Source of the DNA: Cryptomeria japonica | Lineage: Eukaryota > Streptophyta > Pinopsida > Cupressales > Cupressaceae | Reading direction: 5' to 3' | DNA: 64,000 nucleotides | Assembly: GCF_030272615.1 (NCBI RefSeq) | Contig: NC_081406.1 | Span: 143,647,041-143,711,040, forward strand | Shown: positions 33,553 through 45,000 of the stretch, in pieces | How positions within the stretch are numbered: the first letter of the stretch is position 1 | How the letters are laid out: every line of letters begins with the position of its first letter | Notes under the pieces: generated by a model | The model's input: only the letters and a program-made list of their open reading frames with translations | What the model was told of the DNA's origin: nothing | The model's database searches: none | Made by a program: the position numbers and the translations under genes

Positions 33553-33750
33553 TCTTTAGGTTTTTGTTGCATAGTTTAATCTGGGGTATGCCCCTGTTGC
33601 TGTTAATTTCTACTAAACTCTTGTTTATAGTTTTTTTTTGTTGACTTTCATTTAAATTCTCATCTAGTTTTTTTGTTGTTAATGTGTTGTTGATAGTCAT
33701 AGGCTATATTAAGGGTCAATGCCCTAGATATCATTGCTTTTTTAATAAAA
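33553..33750 (+). other. LINE 3' UTR and tail
   Basis: T-rich sequence ending AAGGGTCAATGCCCTAGATATC followed by TTTTTTAATAAAA. The GGGTCAATGCCC can form a small hairpin, typical of the 3' end that plant LINE RT recognises. Confidence 0.6.
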
Positions 33751-33849
33751 AACATCCATTATATATATCTTATGTCAATTCCCCTCTCATTTTTTTACTT
33801 CTCAAACTCAAATAGTAAAACTGTTTTATGAGAATTTGGTAGGAACATT

Positions 33850-34060
33850 TAAAATGTTTAATAGTTAAATTAGCAATTTGTTTCACATATTCTTTTCACA
33901 TCTCTACCAAAGCTATTAAATTCCTTAGCATTCAATCAAGAATGGGGGTGAATGAGTTTAAGGTAACATCCATTTTCTATATCTTAAGTCAATTCCCCTC
34001 TCATTTCTTTACTTCTCAAACTCAAATAGCAAAATGGTTTTATGTAGCTACGACATGGCT
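33850..34060 (+). repeat. Local duplication: uninterrupted (empty-site) copy
   Basis: It matches 29840-30006 joined to 33751-33840, as if the LINE were absent. It shares TGTTTAATAGTTAAATTA, TTTCACATATTCT, GCATTCAATCA, TAACATCCAT and TCAATTCCCCTCTCATTT in order. Confidence 0.8.
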
Positions 34061-36076
34061 TTGTTTACCTATAGTTTTCTGGTTAAGATTGAAAATTGAA
34101 TTACTGACCACTAAAACAAGAAAAAGAAATTATAGTTCATTAAAAGATCAACAAAAGTATAGCATATGATATAGCTTTTGTGCATACTTATTGTTGAGGA
34201 TATTTTTTTTAAATAGATGTATTTTTTTCATGATATTTAAGATGTTTATTTATCATTAGTTTTTGTTAAGGTAGAAGTATTGCGTTTACTTAATTCTATT
34301 TTTCAATTAATATAGTCAATCATTACAAAGAATTAAAATTTTAGAAAAAAAATTCTATAATTTGTATTTAATTTTTTTCTAAATGATTGTAAAAATGTCA
34401 TTTTTCTTTCAATAAAATTTAATTTAAAAAAAATCATTGCACATTTTTATGCATTCAATTCATTAAATAGAATGTCACAATACAACCATATTCTTCATAT
34501 TATCATTTGAACATTGTTAAAATTAATGTAATGTATTTTTGATACTATATTTGGATTCATTTATTTCATTTTTGCTAGGTGATGTTGATGTTGAGGCTGA
34601 AAAAGCTATTTTTTCCTTCCAACTATGTTTCTTCCTTTCATCAAATAAATAAAGTGATATCCAAGCTTTTTTATCTTGTAATTGTAATTATAATACTTAT
34701 TTGGTTTTCATGTACAAAATGATTTTATAGTTTTTTTTTATAATTTTATTTATAATTTATTATTATTTAAAAACTTTATGAGTTTTACTTTAAATTTAAT
34801 TATTTTTTTAATTTTTTAATTTTGATATGTTTTAATTTTGTATTTTTTTAATTTTATTTTTAACTTAAATTTAAATTTTAAATATAATTTAATTAATTAT
34901 CTATTAACTTGATAAAATAATTCTTTAATATTAATTTTATAATTTTTTTAATATCTAGATTTTGATATATTTTGACTTCAAATTTTAATTTTGAATTTAT
35001 ATTTAAGTTTGAAATTTATTTCAATGATTTATGTTTTTTATGAAATCAAAAATAATAATTAAATGTTATTAGAATTAATTTAATCACTCTCTCATTTTCT
35101 TCCTTTTTCTTTGTCTTTTCCACTTTAGAAATAGATAGATTTTTTGTCACATTATCTATCCACCACTTTGGATGTCTATTTGATTGTATTTAATATTGAA
35201 TTGAGACCTTTGCACACGATTGTTAATAAAATATGGGTGAGACTACCAGTCAATTCTTGTGAGTAAGCCTATCTCAATCTAACTATTGTAAGTCATACCT
35301 AGATAAGTAGTGGATTTCAAATTTCATTTAGATATTTTATCTCAAGCGATGGAATAAATAGCCTTATCAAGATCAATGGACTTAGTCTATTTCAACGTTA
35401 AATCAAATAGACTCACTTGCAATCTCATATTAACTAGGAATTTTTTGTAGGAAGAGTGGTATAGATATAACATCAACAAAAGATATATGTCTTGACAAAA
35501 GGAAAACAACTGCTTAAAAAAAGAAGAAAATAGCAAAAAATACCAAATAATAATGATCCATCAACTTCGGGCATCTTGTGCATCTCTCCATAAATTTGGA
35601 CCATCAATATGTATTGTTAATTGATTCGATTTGTATAACAAATGCAATACATTCTAATATAAGGATATTGTACAAAAAATTACCATAATTATAACATTAG
35701 AAATAATATTTCCTCTCTCTCTCTCTCTACCTTTCATTATCTCCCTTGGTTTCTCTCCTCCTCTCTCCATCTGTATTTGTCTATCTTCACTTCTCTATGT
35801 TTTGTGGCCTCTCTATCTCTCTATTTCTCTCCCACTCTTTCTATATCTCATTATATCTCTATCTTTCTATCACTCTATCTCACAATCTATATCTACTTAT
35901 ATCTTTCTTTCTCTCTCTTCCTCTAATAATCTCCATCTCTCACTCTCTATCTCCCTATCTTTGTATATCTTTATATGTCCCTCTACTTCTCCCTATCTAT
36001 TTGTCTCCCTCTTCCTCTCTCACTATATCATCTCCCTCTTCCTCTCTCACTATATCATCATCTCTACCTCTATCTG

Positions 36077-36168
<92 letters not shown>

Positions 36169-36972
36169 TTACTCATTGATTGGGAAAAGTCCTAGGATTT
36201 TGGGATGAGATCCAAAACAATGATTAATCATTATGTCTTTATTGCTTCAATGAAAAACTAATTAGAATCAGAAATAACCTTATAAATTAGTTAATCATGA
36301 TTTTTTTCTATTATTTTTCTAACAATGTTGAATTATAAGAAAATAAGTGTCTTAGAAAAAAATTACGCCTTTGTAAAAAAATCAATGTATTAATCATAAC
36401 AAAATAAATATTTTTTAAGTATATTTTTAATTAGAAAGATTTCTGTTTGTTAAATATTATATAAGGTGATACTAAGTGGCCAATAATCCATAAAACCTCT
36501 ACATTAGACAAGTTTTGGTATCCAATTTCAATTTCTATCTTGCTATTCAGTTTATAAATGAAGGTAATTCAAGAGATGAGAACAATAATAGTGAAATTGG
36601 TAATACTTGTATCATTGTTTACATAATTTTGTACTTACCTTGGTAAAATGTCTTAAATGCAATAGCATATCAACAAGTGGTATATTCTTGTGTTTGGCTT
36701 GGCTTATGCCCTAATCCTATACACCTCTATTTTTACCCCTATTCTCATACATTCCACCATCTTTTCATCACTATTGCACTATCACAATTACTTTTGTATA
36801 TTTGTTCTTTGCCTTGAAATTATCGTTTTAATTCCAAGATTTGTTTTTGTATCACTCTAGATTGACCATGATCATAAAATTTAAACCTTTAAATTCAAAT
36901 TCAATCTCTCTTACACATTTCTATTACTTTTTATGAACCAACTTAGTACACGTTAGTGTGACATGTATCTAT
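34061..36972. other. AT-rich intergenic stretch with CT-rich microsatellites
   Basis: There is no gene. 34190-35100 is very AT-rich. 35713-36164 is pyrimidine-rich on the plus strand and ends in a near-perfect TC dinucleotide run (36079-36164). Serine/leucine-rich open frames here are products of the repeat. Confidence 0.7.
36079..36164. repeat. (TC)n microsatellite, about 86 bp
   Basis: An uninterrupted TC dinucleotide run following about 360 bp of impure TCTC/TATC sequence. It is likely variable between individuals. Confidence 0.95.
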
Positions 36973-37321
36973 TGTTAGAGAATATTTATCTATTAGTTGC
37001 TTTTTTACAACTAGTTATTCTTTTTTGCTTTTTTACTTAAGTTCACTTAGGAGTGCTTATTTTAGTTGCGCATCTCATTTAGCTAGAGTTGAGATTTATT
37101 TATCTCCTCATGCTTGCGCTTTAGTCCTCCTAAATTTAGCTCTATGATTTCTTCATAAGCACCTCATTGTACAATTGTAACTCATCCTATAATTTTGTAT
37201 TCTTTGCTTTTGAGTAATATTGCATTCATTCATGCAACTCTAATTTGTGGAAGATGCCCTTGTTTGTCACTTGATCTTGCAGGTGCTTGTGTTGAAATCT
37301 TTTGTGTTGTAAATTTGAACA
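36973..37321 (+). repeat. Copia 5' LTR
   Basis: It begins TGTTAGAGAATATTTATC and ends TAAATTTGAACA, followed by the primer site. It is visibly more diverged from the LTRs at 982 and 39829 than those two are from each other. Confidence 0.85.
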
Positions 37322-37333
37322 TGGTATTAGAGC
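37322..37333 (+). other. Copia primer-binding site, one change
   Basis: TGGTATTAGAGC differs by one C to T change from the TGGTATCAGAGC initiator-Met-tRNA site and lies directly after the LTR. Confidence 0.85.
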
Positions 37334-37900
37334 ATGGATTTGGTAGGCCCCTTCTTAAGCTTTGAGGGTTTTCTTTACTCAAAAGTATTGCAACGTCCCA
37401 ATTTTTCTTTTTTTTGTGGATTTGGCAAGAGTATTTTTTAATCAATTTTGAATCAAAACGAGCATCACCATCACATATGTAACATCAAAAACCCCTAAGA
37501 TCAACTATTATTTCATCAAAATCCGAGCAGTTGAATTTTTGGGTTAATTTGGCTAAGGGCACATTTTTTTAGGCAAGTTCTGGAGATACCTTAAAAATAT
37601 GGTATGTTTGGGACAAAATAGACATCTCCATCATGTTCAGAAGGCCCAAGAACCCTAAAAATGCTTGCCAATTCATCAAAATTGACAAAAAATGACACCT
37701 GAGGAAGCTTGGTCCCATGTCTAGCCTGATGTGTCTTCATTCAAACTTTTTGGGAGTACGACTTGGGCATTTATTCCAAATTCATAGAGGAAAACCAGGG
37801 AGAGGAGGAGTCAACCACTAATCTTTGTTGGCTACTATGAGGAAAAAAACATGTACAGATTGTTTGATCTTGTTTCTAGAGAAGGTCTTGTTTTGGCAAG

Positions 37901-39800
37901 ATGTCCAATTTGATGAGCACTATTCATTTGATGGACTCTCCATCACCATCTTCTTCGTCACTTCCTACTTCTTCATTTATTGAGGATTATTTTCCTTTTG
38001 AGGATGAGGAAGATGTTCTAGTTCAACCCCAACCACCTGTCCTACCACTTCCTAAGTGGGCTCGTAGTACTATTGATGAACCACACTTGGGATCACTTGG
38101 GATCCCTCAGATTTTTTCAAATGTGGCAAGTATTCTAGAGTGGGATTAGGAGACGATAGTGGAGTATTCTTCCTTGATGAATAACCACACTTAGGATCTT
38201 GTACCTCTTCCTAAGGGAAGAAAGATGGTGCGACACAAGTGGGTGTATTGTACCAAGTATGCTACAAATGGTTCCATTGATAAGCATGAGGTTCCTCTTG
38301 TTGCTAAGGGGCTTACACAGATTGAGGACATTGATTATTTTAAGACTTTTTCTCCTCTTGACAAGATGGATTCTATTCACCTTGTACTTTCTCTTGCAAA
38401 TTCACAAGGATCGTTAGTTTATCAAATGGATGTGAAGAGTTCCTTCTTGCATGGTGATCTTCACAAGGAGATCTATATGGAGCAGCCACATGGATTTTTG
38501 TAAGACTCTTGAGTCGTTTGTAGGGTTTGATGTTCATGGTATGGTCTCAACCAAGACCCTCAAGCTTGGTATGAGAAAATGGACACATTGTTGCTATCTA
38601 TTTGTTTGACAGTTCCCATTCTGATCCCACAATTTACACTTAGCATTAGGAAGGAAATCTTTTGATATTGGTCTTATATGTGGATGATTTAATTCTTACT
38701 AGCAATTCTTCTTCCATGATTTAGAGTGTTCAAAGAGCATTGATGGAGAAATTTGATACAACCGATCTTAGTCTTTTTTATTACTTCCTTGGTCTTTAGG
38801 TTACTCAGTATTCGATTGGGATTTCCATTTGTCAATGGAATTATGCTCTTGATATTCTTTAGAGATTTGGAATTATTGATTGCAAGCCTAGCCCCACACC
38901 ATTTTAGTTAGGGGTTGTGTTGTTTTCTAGTTGTTATATTCCTTTAGTTGTTCTACATTGTATAGGAAATTAGCTAGCAGTCTTTTGTATTTGACACACA
39001 CTCGTCCAAATATTCCTTTATGGGTTGTATAGTCTCTTGGTTCCCTCATGATCTACATGAGAGTGACTAGAAGGCTACCAAATGTATCTTGAGGTTCATC
39101 TAGGGCACATTGCACTTTAGAAAACATTATATATCAAGAGACTCTAGGATTGTTGGATTCACTAACTTAGATTGGGTTGGTGATGTTAATGATTGGAAGT
39201 CTACTTCTGGGTTTTTTTTGTCTTGGTTTTGGCCCCATTGCATGGTCTTGCAAGAAGAAATCTACTATTGCATTTATTATATATTGAGGTTGAATATTGA
39301 GCAATAGTTCTTGCTAGCCAAGAGGTTTTATGAATTTGTCAATTGTTGACAGAGTTTGGTTTTTCTCCTAATGGACCCATTATTAAATTTGGTGTGACAA
39401 TCAGAGTGCCATTCACATTTATCATTACCTAGTGAAGATCCACATGCACTTCATTTAGTAGCTGATTCAGGATGGTCTTCTCAGCTTGGATTGCATACCT
39501 ACAAAGGAGAAGGTTGCAAACAAATTGACTAAATGCTTGGCATCCCCATGTCATCTTCAATTGTGATCAATGCTTGGGGTGAAGGAAGTTATCTTTAGGG
39601 AGTCGACTCGAGGCCTTCCTTCCTTTTTTAGCAGTTCATGTTTTCATGCTTTACATCTCCCACTTTTGGAGAGGGATTTTTTCCCATGTGATTTTTCTCC
39701 TTTTTCTCCACTTAGAGAGACTTCATTGGTTTGTACATGGTTACCTAATCAGACCTTTTGTTGCTAAAACCCATTTCTGCACTCATGCATTGAGATTTTT
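37901..39800 (+). pseudogene. Copia RT and RNase H relic
   Basis: From about 38100 it reads as copia reverse transcriptase: 'RKMVRHKWVY', 'VAKGLTQ', 'VYQMDVKSSFLHGDLHKEIYME', then with frameshifts 'YVDDLILTS' at about 38680, 'YFLGL', stop, 'VTQY', and the RNase H part 'DWVGDVNDWKSTSG' at about 39170. The stops at about 38699-38800 and 38860 fall where the family often has Gln (for example LGLQV), so they fit CAG to TAG change. The N-terminal 37901-38149 stretch is Ser/Pro-rich linker. Confidence 0.82.
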
Positions 39801-40712
39801 TACTCACCCTAAGTTTCACTAAGGGGGGTGTTAGAGCATATTAAGCTAATAGTTTCTATTTTACAACTAGTTATGATTTTTTTTTCTTCTTAAGTTCACT
39901 TAGGAGTGCTTATTTTAGTTGTGCATCTAGTTTAGCTAGAGTTGAGCTTTATTTAGCTCCTCATGCTTGCACTTTAGTCCTCCCAAATTTAGCTATGTGC
40001 TTTCTTTATAAGCAACTCATTGTACAATTGTAACCCATCCTGTAATTTTGTATTCTTTGCTTTTGAGTAATATTACATTCATTCATGCAACTCTTGTTTG
40101 TGGAAGGTGTTATTGTTTGTTGTTTGATCTTGCAGGTGCTTGTGTTTCAATATTTTGTGTTGTAAAATTAAACATGGTGTCATATCTTTGAAACTTCAAC
40201 ATGGTTCAGAGCTTTAAAACATCAACATCTATGTCACAATATTTAAAGACATTTGATGTGCAATTAATTCACATGCAACATTATTGAGAAAATAATTAGA
40301 GCACACTTCAATTTATAAATACAAGACAAATTAGATCCACAATATTTGGATAGGTCATCTCTATGCTAGTGAATGTTGTCTTTTGGTATTTTTTATAACC
40401 ATTAATCTAACTTTCCAAAGGGGTTTGACTTAGAAGAACACATTCTTCTATTGAGTTAGTAAACTCCTAAAGGTTTCCTTAGACATCATCTCAATGCATT
40501 CAACTTTAGGAAAGGTAAATACGAAGGTTTATTGAACCATATTATGTTCGATCATTTCTATGTAGCACAATTTAATTCTACATCTCAAATTGAGTTTGTG
40601 TAGTCAAGATTGACCATGTGGTATTTGAGATTGAATTAAAGAACATTGAAAACTATGTTGAATTTGACACCTTCCTCTAATTAAGTGTATCAATTGATTC
40701 CATTTATAGAAT
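38849..40712 (+). repeat. Long direct repeat, copy 2 (partner 1-1873)
   Basis: It matches copy 1 across RNase H remains, LTR and about 540 bp beyond. It diverges at TTTATAGAATTATTC. Confidence 0.8.
39829..40174 (+). repeat. Copia 3' LTR
   Basis: It begins TGTTAGAGCATATTAAG after AAGGGGGG and ends TAAACA. Downstream TGGTGTCATATC and, 32 bp later, TGGTTCAGAGC resemble worn primer sites, so the LTR may also have headed another tandem element. Confidence 0.82.
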
Positions 40713-41559
40713 TATTCTAGATTATTTATGTAGTGTAATCATTTGCATTACATAAATTGGTGAACTTGGCCCATCTTACACCCCTAGGGTTTGTCCTTAG
40801 GTTAAGTCCCTACAATAAAGTTTAATATTTGAAGTAATTTTTAATTGTATCTTATTTTTAGATGATTCCTCTTTCTTATTATGTGATTCAAAACTTTATC
40901 TTTTTCTATTGTTTGTAATTCACATTGCGATCTTGCTTTCACCTACCCTACCTTCTCCCATTATACTTATTTATCTCTTTCTCTCTTTCTTTCTATATCT
41001 CTTTATCTGTATCTCTCCTTCCATCTCTTCCTCTCTATCTATCTACTTCTCTATTTGTATCTCTCCCTCTCCCTCTCTCCATCTCTCTATCTATTTATCT
41101 CCCTCTTCTTCTCCCTCTCTATCTTCATCTCTACTTCTATCTATTCTAAACTAGCCACACTATTGGTGTAAACTTAACCCATTGCATATCTTGTTAATAT
41201 AATGTTTTTAAGTTTTATTGAAAGCAATCATTTGATACAAAAAATAATTGTCAAATTTAATTTAAGGGGTATTTATTTACATGGTTATTGCATGACACTA
41301 TGTCTTGTTGCAACTATAGAATGTCTTGTTACTTATTAATATTGATGATTATTTTTTAAGATGCAAAAGAGTCACAAAAAATATGCACCATAAAAGCTTC
41401 AATAAATTTATTATTCTTTTAAAGAAAAATATTTTTTATTTTTCATGCTTGGAGTTTAGCATCATCAATAGGTTCAATATCTTATTAAATTTATAGGGGA
41501 TCATCCATCTTTTGTTTGAATACATATTTATTGGAGAATTTGCAACTATTGTGTCAAAT
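40713..41559. other. Intergenic stretch with CT-rich microsatellite
   Basis: No gene is seen. 40960-41150 is an impure TCTC/TATC repeat like that at 35713. The rest is AT-rich. Confidence 0.6.
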
Positions 41560-42136
41560 AAAAACTCCTTTGAACATTATGATTTGATGGATATTCTTAC
41601 CATATTATGAATGGCCATTTTTTCTTAAGCTTGATGCTAGCAAATATTATGGAGACTATCTTTGGACCTTCTAACTGCATTTGATAAAAAAATTCAAGGC
41701 CTTTTCAACTAAATCATTTTGTTCACATATACAACAATTATCACATTCCATGAGACTATATTTCTTTGGGTATTTTATCAAAAATCCTTAAAACCTCGTC
41801 AAGAACATAATTCTATGCATATCTCACAATTATGGCATTCCATGAGCCTAAAATTTCTTAAGCATTTATCAAGCAGTTCATATGCCTTTTGTATTCTCCA
41901 ATAGTTCAAATACATACATACATACATATATATATATTTGACAAAACTCCACTTTCCACTATGTTTTCCTGGATGTTCATACCTTTTTCTAAAGCTCCAT
42001 TTTGACACAAGTTATTAGAATATTAGCAAAGATTATGTAATTTGGCTTTAAAATTAACCTTTGTATTTGATCCAAAAAAATTAGTGCCTTTTGAACATTA
42101 CCCTTTGTATTGTGCAAATGAATGCATGCCATATAT
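41560..42136 (-). pseudogene. PLS-type PPR relic
   Basis: Minus-strand translation, in broken frames, gives PPR fragments of the PLS type: 'KALIFLDQIQ', 'LKPNYIIFANIL', 'WNAIIVRYA', 'VLRIFDKIPKE' and 'FYQMQLEG'. PLS-class proteins usually edit organellar transcripts. Many stops and frameshifts are present, and TATA/CATA microsatellite sequence interrupts it near 41910. It ends at the point where the Ty3 relic begins (42137), so it may have been the insertion target. Confidence 0.6.
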
Positions 42137-43092
42137 TGTTGGGAAGACCATGACAATGTGATATGACAATAATTTATGATGGAAGAAAGAATAGTTATAT
42201 TGTAATCCTGAATGGGAAAAATCATATCATGATACCTTTAGAGGAGAAGAATAAGAGTGAAGTATGTGCTAATGCTAGAATTGGTTTAGTATATAGAATA
42301 ATTTCTTTAGATGGATTGAGGCATGAAAATATGTTTTTTGCATTAATCCCAAAGAAGAGTGGCATCCAAGAAGCATAGAATGTGGCCATATAGGAGGAGG
42401 AATCATTGTAGAGTAAAAAATTTGAATTATTGATGAAATATCAAGATAGTGTATCAAAGAATGTGTCAAAAGGATTACTGCCAATCTATCTTATCAACCA
42501 TCACATGATATCATACCTAGAGCAAGTTTTTCAAACAAAGTAGCATGTAGGAGATACTAGTATAAAATATAAAGTTGAATAGATAGGTACAAAATTTGAT
42601 GAGGAAAGGATTGATCAAGGAAAGTTTAAGACCATGTGTGGTACCAATAACACTAGACAAAGAGGATAATGGAGAATGTGTACAAACTCAAAAACTATCA
42701 ACAAGATCACTATTAAGTATAGTTTCCCATTTACCAGGATAAATGACATAATGGATTACTTGAGTGACACAAAATACTTCACCAAGATAGATCTCAGGAG
42801 TGGATATGATTAGATCAAAATCAAAAGAGGAGATTAATGGAAGATTGCATTCAAGATGAATGAAGGATTGTATGAATGGTTAGTCTTGCATTTTGGATTG
42901 ACTAATGCACTAAATACATTCGTGTGGCTAATAAAAAAATTTATGAAGGAATCATTGAGTAAGTTTATCATAATTTACTTAGATGGTATGTTCATTTTAT
43001 TAAGACAAAGGGCAAACATTTATGACATATTAGACAAGTATTTCAAAGGTTGAGAGAAGATAAGTTGCTAATAAACATCAAGAAGTGTAATT
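42137..43092 (+). pseudogene. pol: Ty3 protease end and reverse transcriptase 5' part
   Basis: It contains 'GRPWQ.D' and 'LLPIYLINHHM' (linker), 'YLSDTKYFTKIDLRSGYD.IKI' (RT motif A with catalytic Asp), 'FGLTNALNTF' (usually LTNAPATF) and 'IIYLDGMFI' (catalytic YxDD has become YLDG, so the second Asp is lost). There are stops and frameshifts throughout. It ends at 'KKCN', where an LTR is inserted. Confidence 0.75.
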
Positions 43093-44429
43093 TGTTGGCA
43101 TTGCATGAAGATTGCATTGAAGAAGTATATTAGGAATTGTTGTCATTGATTTCAATAGCAACCGGTAACGAAGTAGTGAAGATCAATTGGTAACCCTAAC
43201 CAGTTGAGGAGCAGAACCATAACTGATGGAACTTGGAGATCGGTTGTGATGATTTATGACCGAATGATGATCGGTGATGAAGATGCCACGTAAGCATGTT
43301 GCACGTGATGAGTTTCAAAAAGGTTTTGGCATGTAAAGATAACCGTTTATCTTGGGAATGATCAAATGCATAGTATGAAGTGACAAATGCGTGATGTGTT
43401 ACAAGACTCAAAGTGCGACGATCCAGGAGCGGTTGTAGATGCCTAGAAGAATGTAAATTTGATTGCATGTAATCTAACAGTCAAGATTGAACTGATGTGT
43501 TTATAATCTCTATGCGAATTTTAGGGTTTGTGTTGTGTTACCGATCTAATGTATTTATTTTTAAGGTCGATGGATTGATTGAAAGAGTGGCTGGAAAATT
43601 AGATTAAAGTGTGAAAGTGATTATTGTTGAACCAGGAGGTGTGTATGCAAAATGATGTGAAGGCAGATAGGAGCGGTAAAGGATCTGATTCAACAAGGAA
43701 GTGCTATTTCTAGATTGCTCAAAGAAATTTTTGTTCTCTAACCATTACAGCAATAAAATCCCTTAACCGGGTAAGATCTAATAGGCTTGTTGTTAAAATC
43801 CTCTAACTAGGTGATCCATTATCTTGGATTTGAAATCCTCCACTGAGGTTACCTTTAATAGGGTATTTGTAGCCAATCTCTTAATCGGGTGTTCCTTAAC
43901 CTGATCTATTCCTAATAGAATATTATTGTATAAGCTTCTAACTAGGCTTGGCTCCTAATAGGGCAAACTTCAGAAGAGTTCAAAATACTTGTGGGTATTC
44001 ATCCCCACAATGGTTTTTCCCATTTGGGTTTTCACATGAAAATTCATTGTGTCAAGTGGTGACTGATTTTGTGGATGTGTTTTTTGTATGGTTCATATGA
44101 ATGATTGGTAAATTTGCATATATATATTTAAATGATTGGAATGACTTGAAATGTGTTATTGTTGGTATTAGTGAAGTGGTTTAAGATTTTGGTCAAAGAA
44201 TATTTAAGTTTCAGTTCTATTGCATTATAATACTAAAGTATTAGGTCAACTAGTAAGGTTTAACAATGCAGCTACAGATCTGTTAAAGTGTCTAAACTCG
44301 TATACTTTGTGAGTTGATTCTTAGATGAAAATAAGTTTAGTGAAAATTTAGTTTATTTTCCAAATACTGAGTCACCCCCCCGCCCCTCTTAGTGGTTGAC
44401 CAGATCTTTATAGTTTCATTATATTATCA
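43093..44429 (+). repeat. Solo LTR of a copia-like element (1.34 kb), probable
   Basis: It begins TGTTGGCATTGCATGAAG, like the solo LTR at 45082 (TGTTGGCAATATGCAAG). It has ACCGGTAAC near 43160, the conserved U5 block near 44010-44060 (CCCACAATGGTTTTTCCC...TTTCACATG), and a C-rich tract near 44376. The flanking 5-mers taatt and cagtt match at 3 of 5. The Ty3 frame passes from KKCN to FMKTG LVYLGF across it, so the borders are good to within a few bases. Confidence 0.65.
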
Positions 44430-45000
44430 CAGTTTTATGAAAACAGGATTGGTCTATTTGGGATTTATCATTTCTATTGAAGAAATGAAGATGGAACCAA
44501 AGAAAGTCAAATGTAGAGTGACCAACAATAGTAAGCATTAGGGAGGTAATATCTTTTCATGGATTGGCAAGTTTTTATTAGAATTTCATTAGGATTTTAT
44601 TGCTATTTATACACCAATGACAAAGACAATGAGGGGAGATTGGGAGGAATTCAAATGGACATCACAAACACAAAATATTTTTGAGTTTTTAAAGAAAAAG
44701 TTAATAAAACAACAAGTGTTAGCTATACCTAATTTTGATAAAGTATTTCAAGTTGATTTTGATGCTAGTGGAAGTACAATAAGAGTTGTATTGAGTCAAG
44801 AAGGTAGAACTGTAACATATTTCAATGAGAAGTTGAATTATGTAAGGAAGAGATATTCAATTATGATCATGATTTTTATGTTCTAATTTAAGCCTTGAAG
44901 AAGTGGAGACATTACTTGTTGCTGAAAGAATTTGTGTTGTACATTGACCATCAAGGTTTGCAATATTTACTAAATTAAAGACATGTGATGTGTAGAGTTT
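44430..45000 (+). pseudogene. pol: Ty3 RT end and RNase H 5' part
   Basis: It resumes with 'TGLVYLGFIIS', then 'FKWTSQTQNIFEFLKKKL' and RNase H 'FQVDFDASGSTIRVVLSQ' (first catalytic Asp), 'YFNEKLN' and, in another frame, 'YIDHQGLQYLL'. It is interrupted at about 45000. Confidence 0.75.

Larger units (their letters stand above)
30007..33750 (+). mobile_element. 5'-truncated LINE (plant L1) with extra 3' ORF
   Basis: A 3.74-kb insertion flanked by AACATCC at 30000-30006 and 33751-33757. It begins inside ORF2 (5' truncation) and ends with TTTTTTAATAAAA. The nearby copy of the target at about 33970 reads GGTAACATCCATTTTC without interruption, so it is a natural empty site and confirms both ends. 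Contents: ORF2 C-terminal third, a degraded additional ORF, and a 3' UTR with a short GGG/CCC hairpin just before the A-rich tail. Confidence 0.85.
36973..40174 (+). mobile_element. Copia deletion derivative with 349/346-bp LTRs
   Basis: LTRs at 36973-37321 and 39829-40174 flank 2.5 kb of internal sequence. Primer site TGGTATTAGAGC follows the 5' LTR, and AAGGGGGG precedes the 3' LTR. Only RT and RNase H remains are present; gag, protease and integrase are missing. I find no matching 5-bp target duplication (tctat on the left, tggtg on the right), so the two LTRs may come from different insertion events joined by recombination. Confidence 0.82.

Noticed and set aside
35746-36195. Ser/Leu-rich open frames of 125-149 codons
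   Set aside because: They are translations of the TC/TATC microsatellite in three frames, without coding features.
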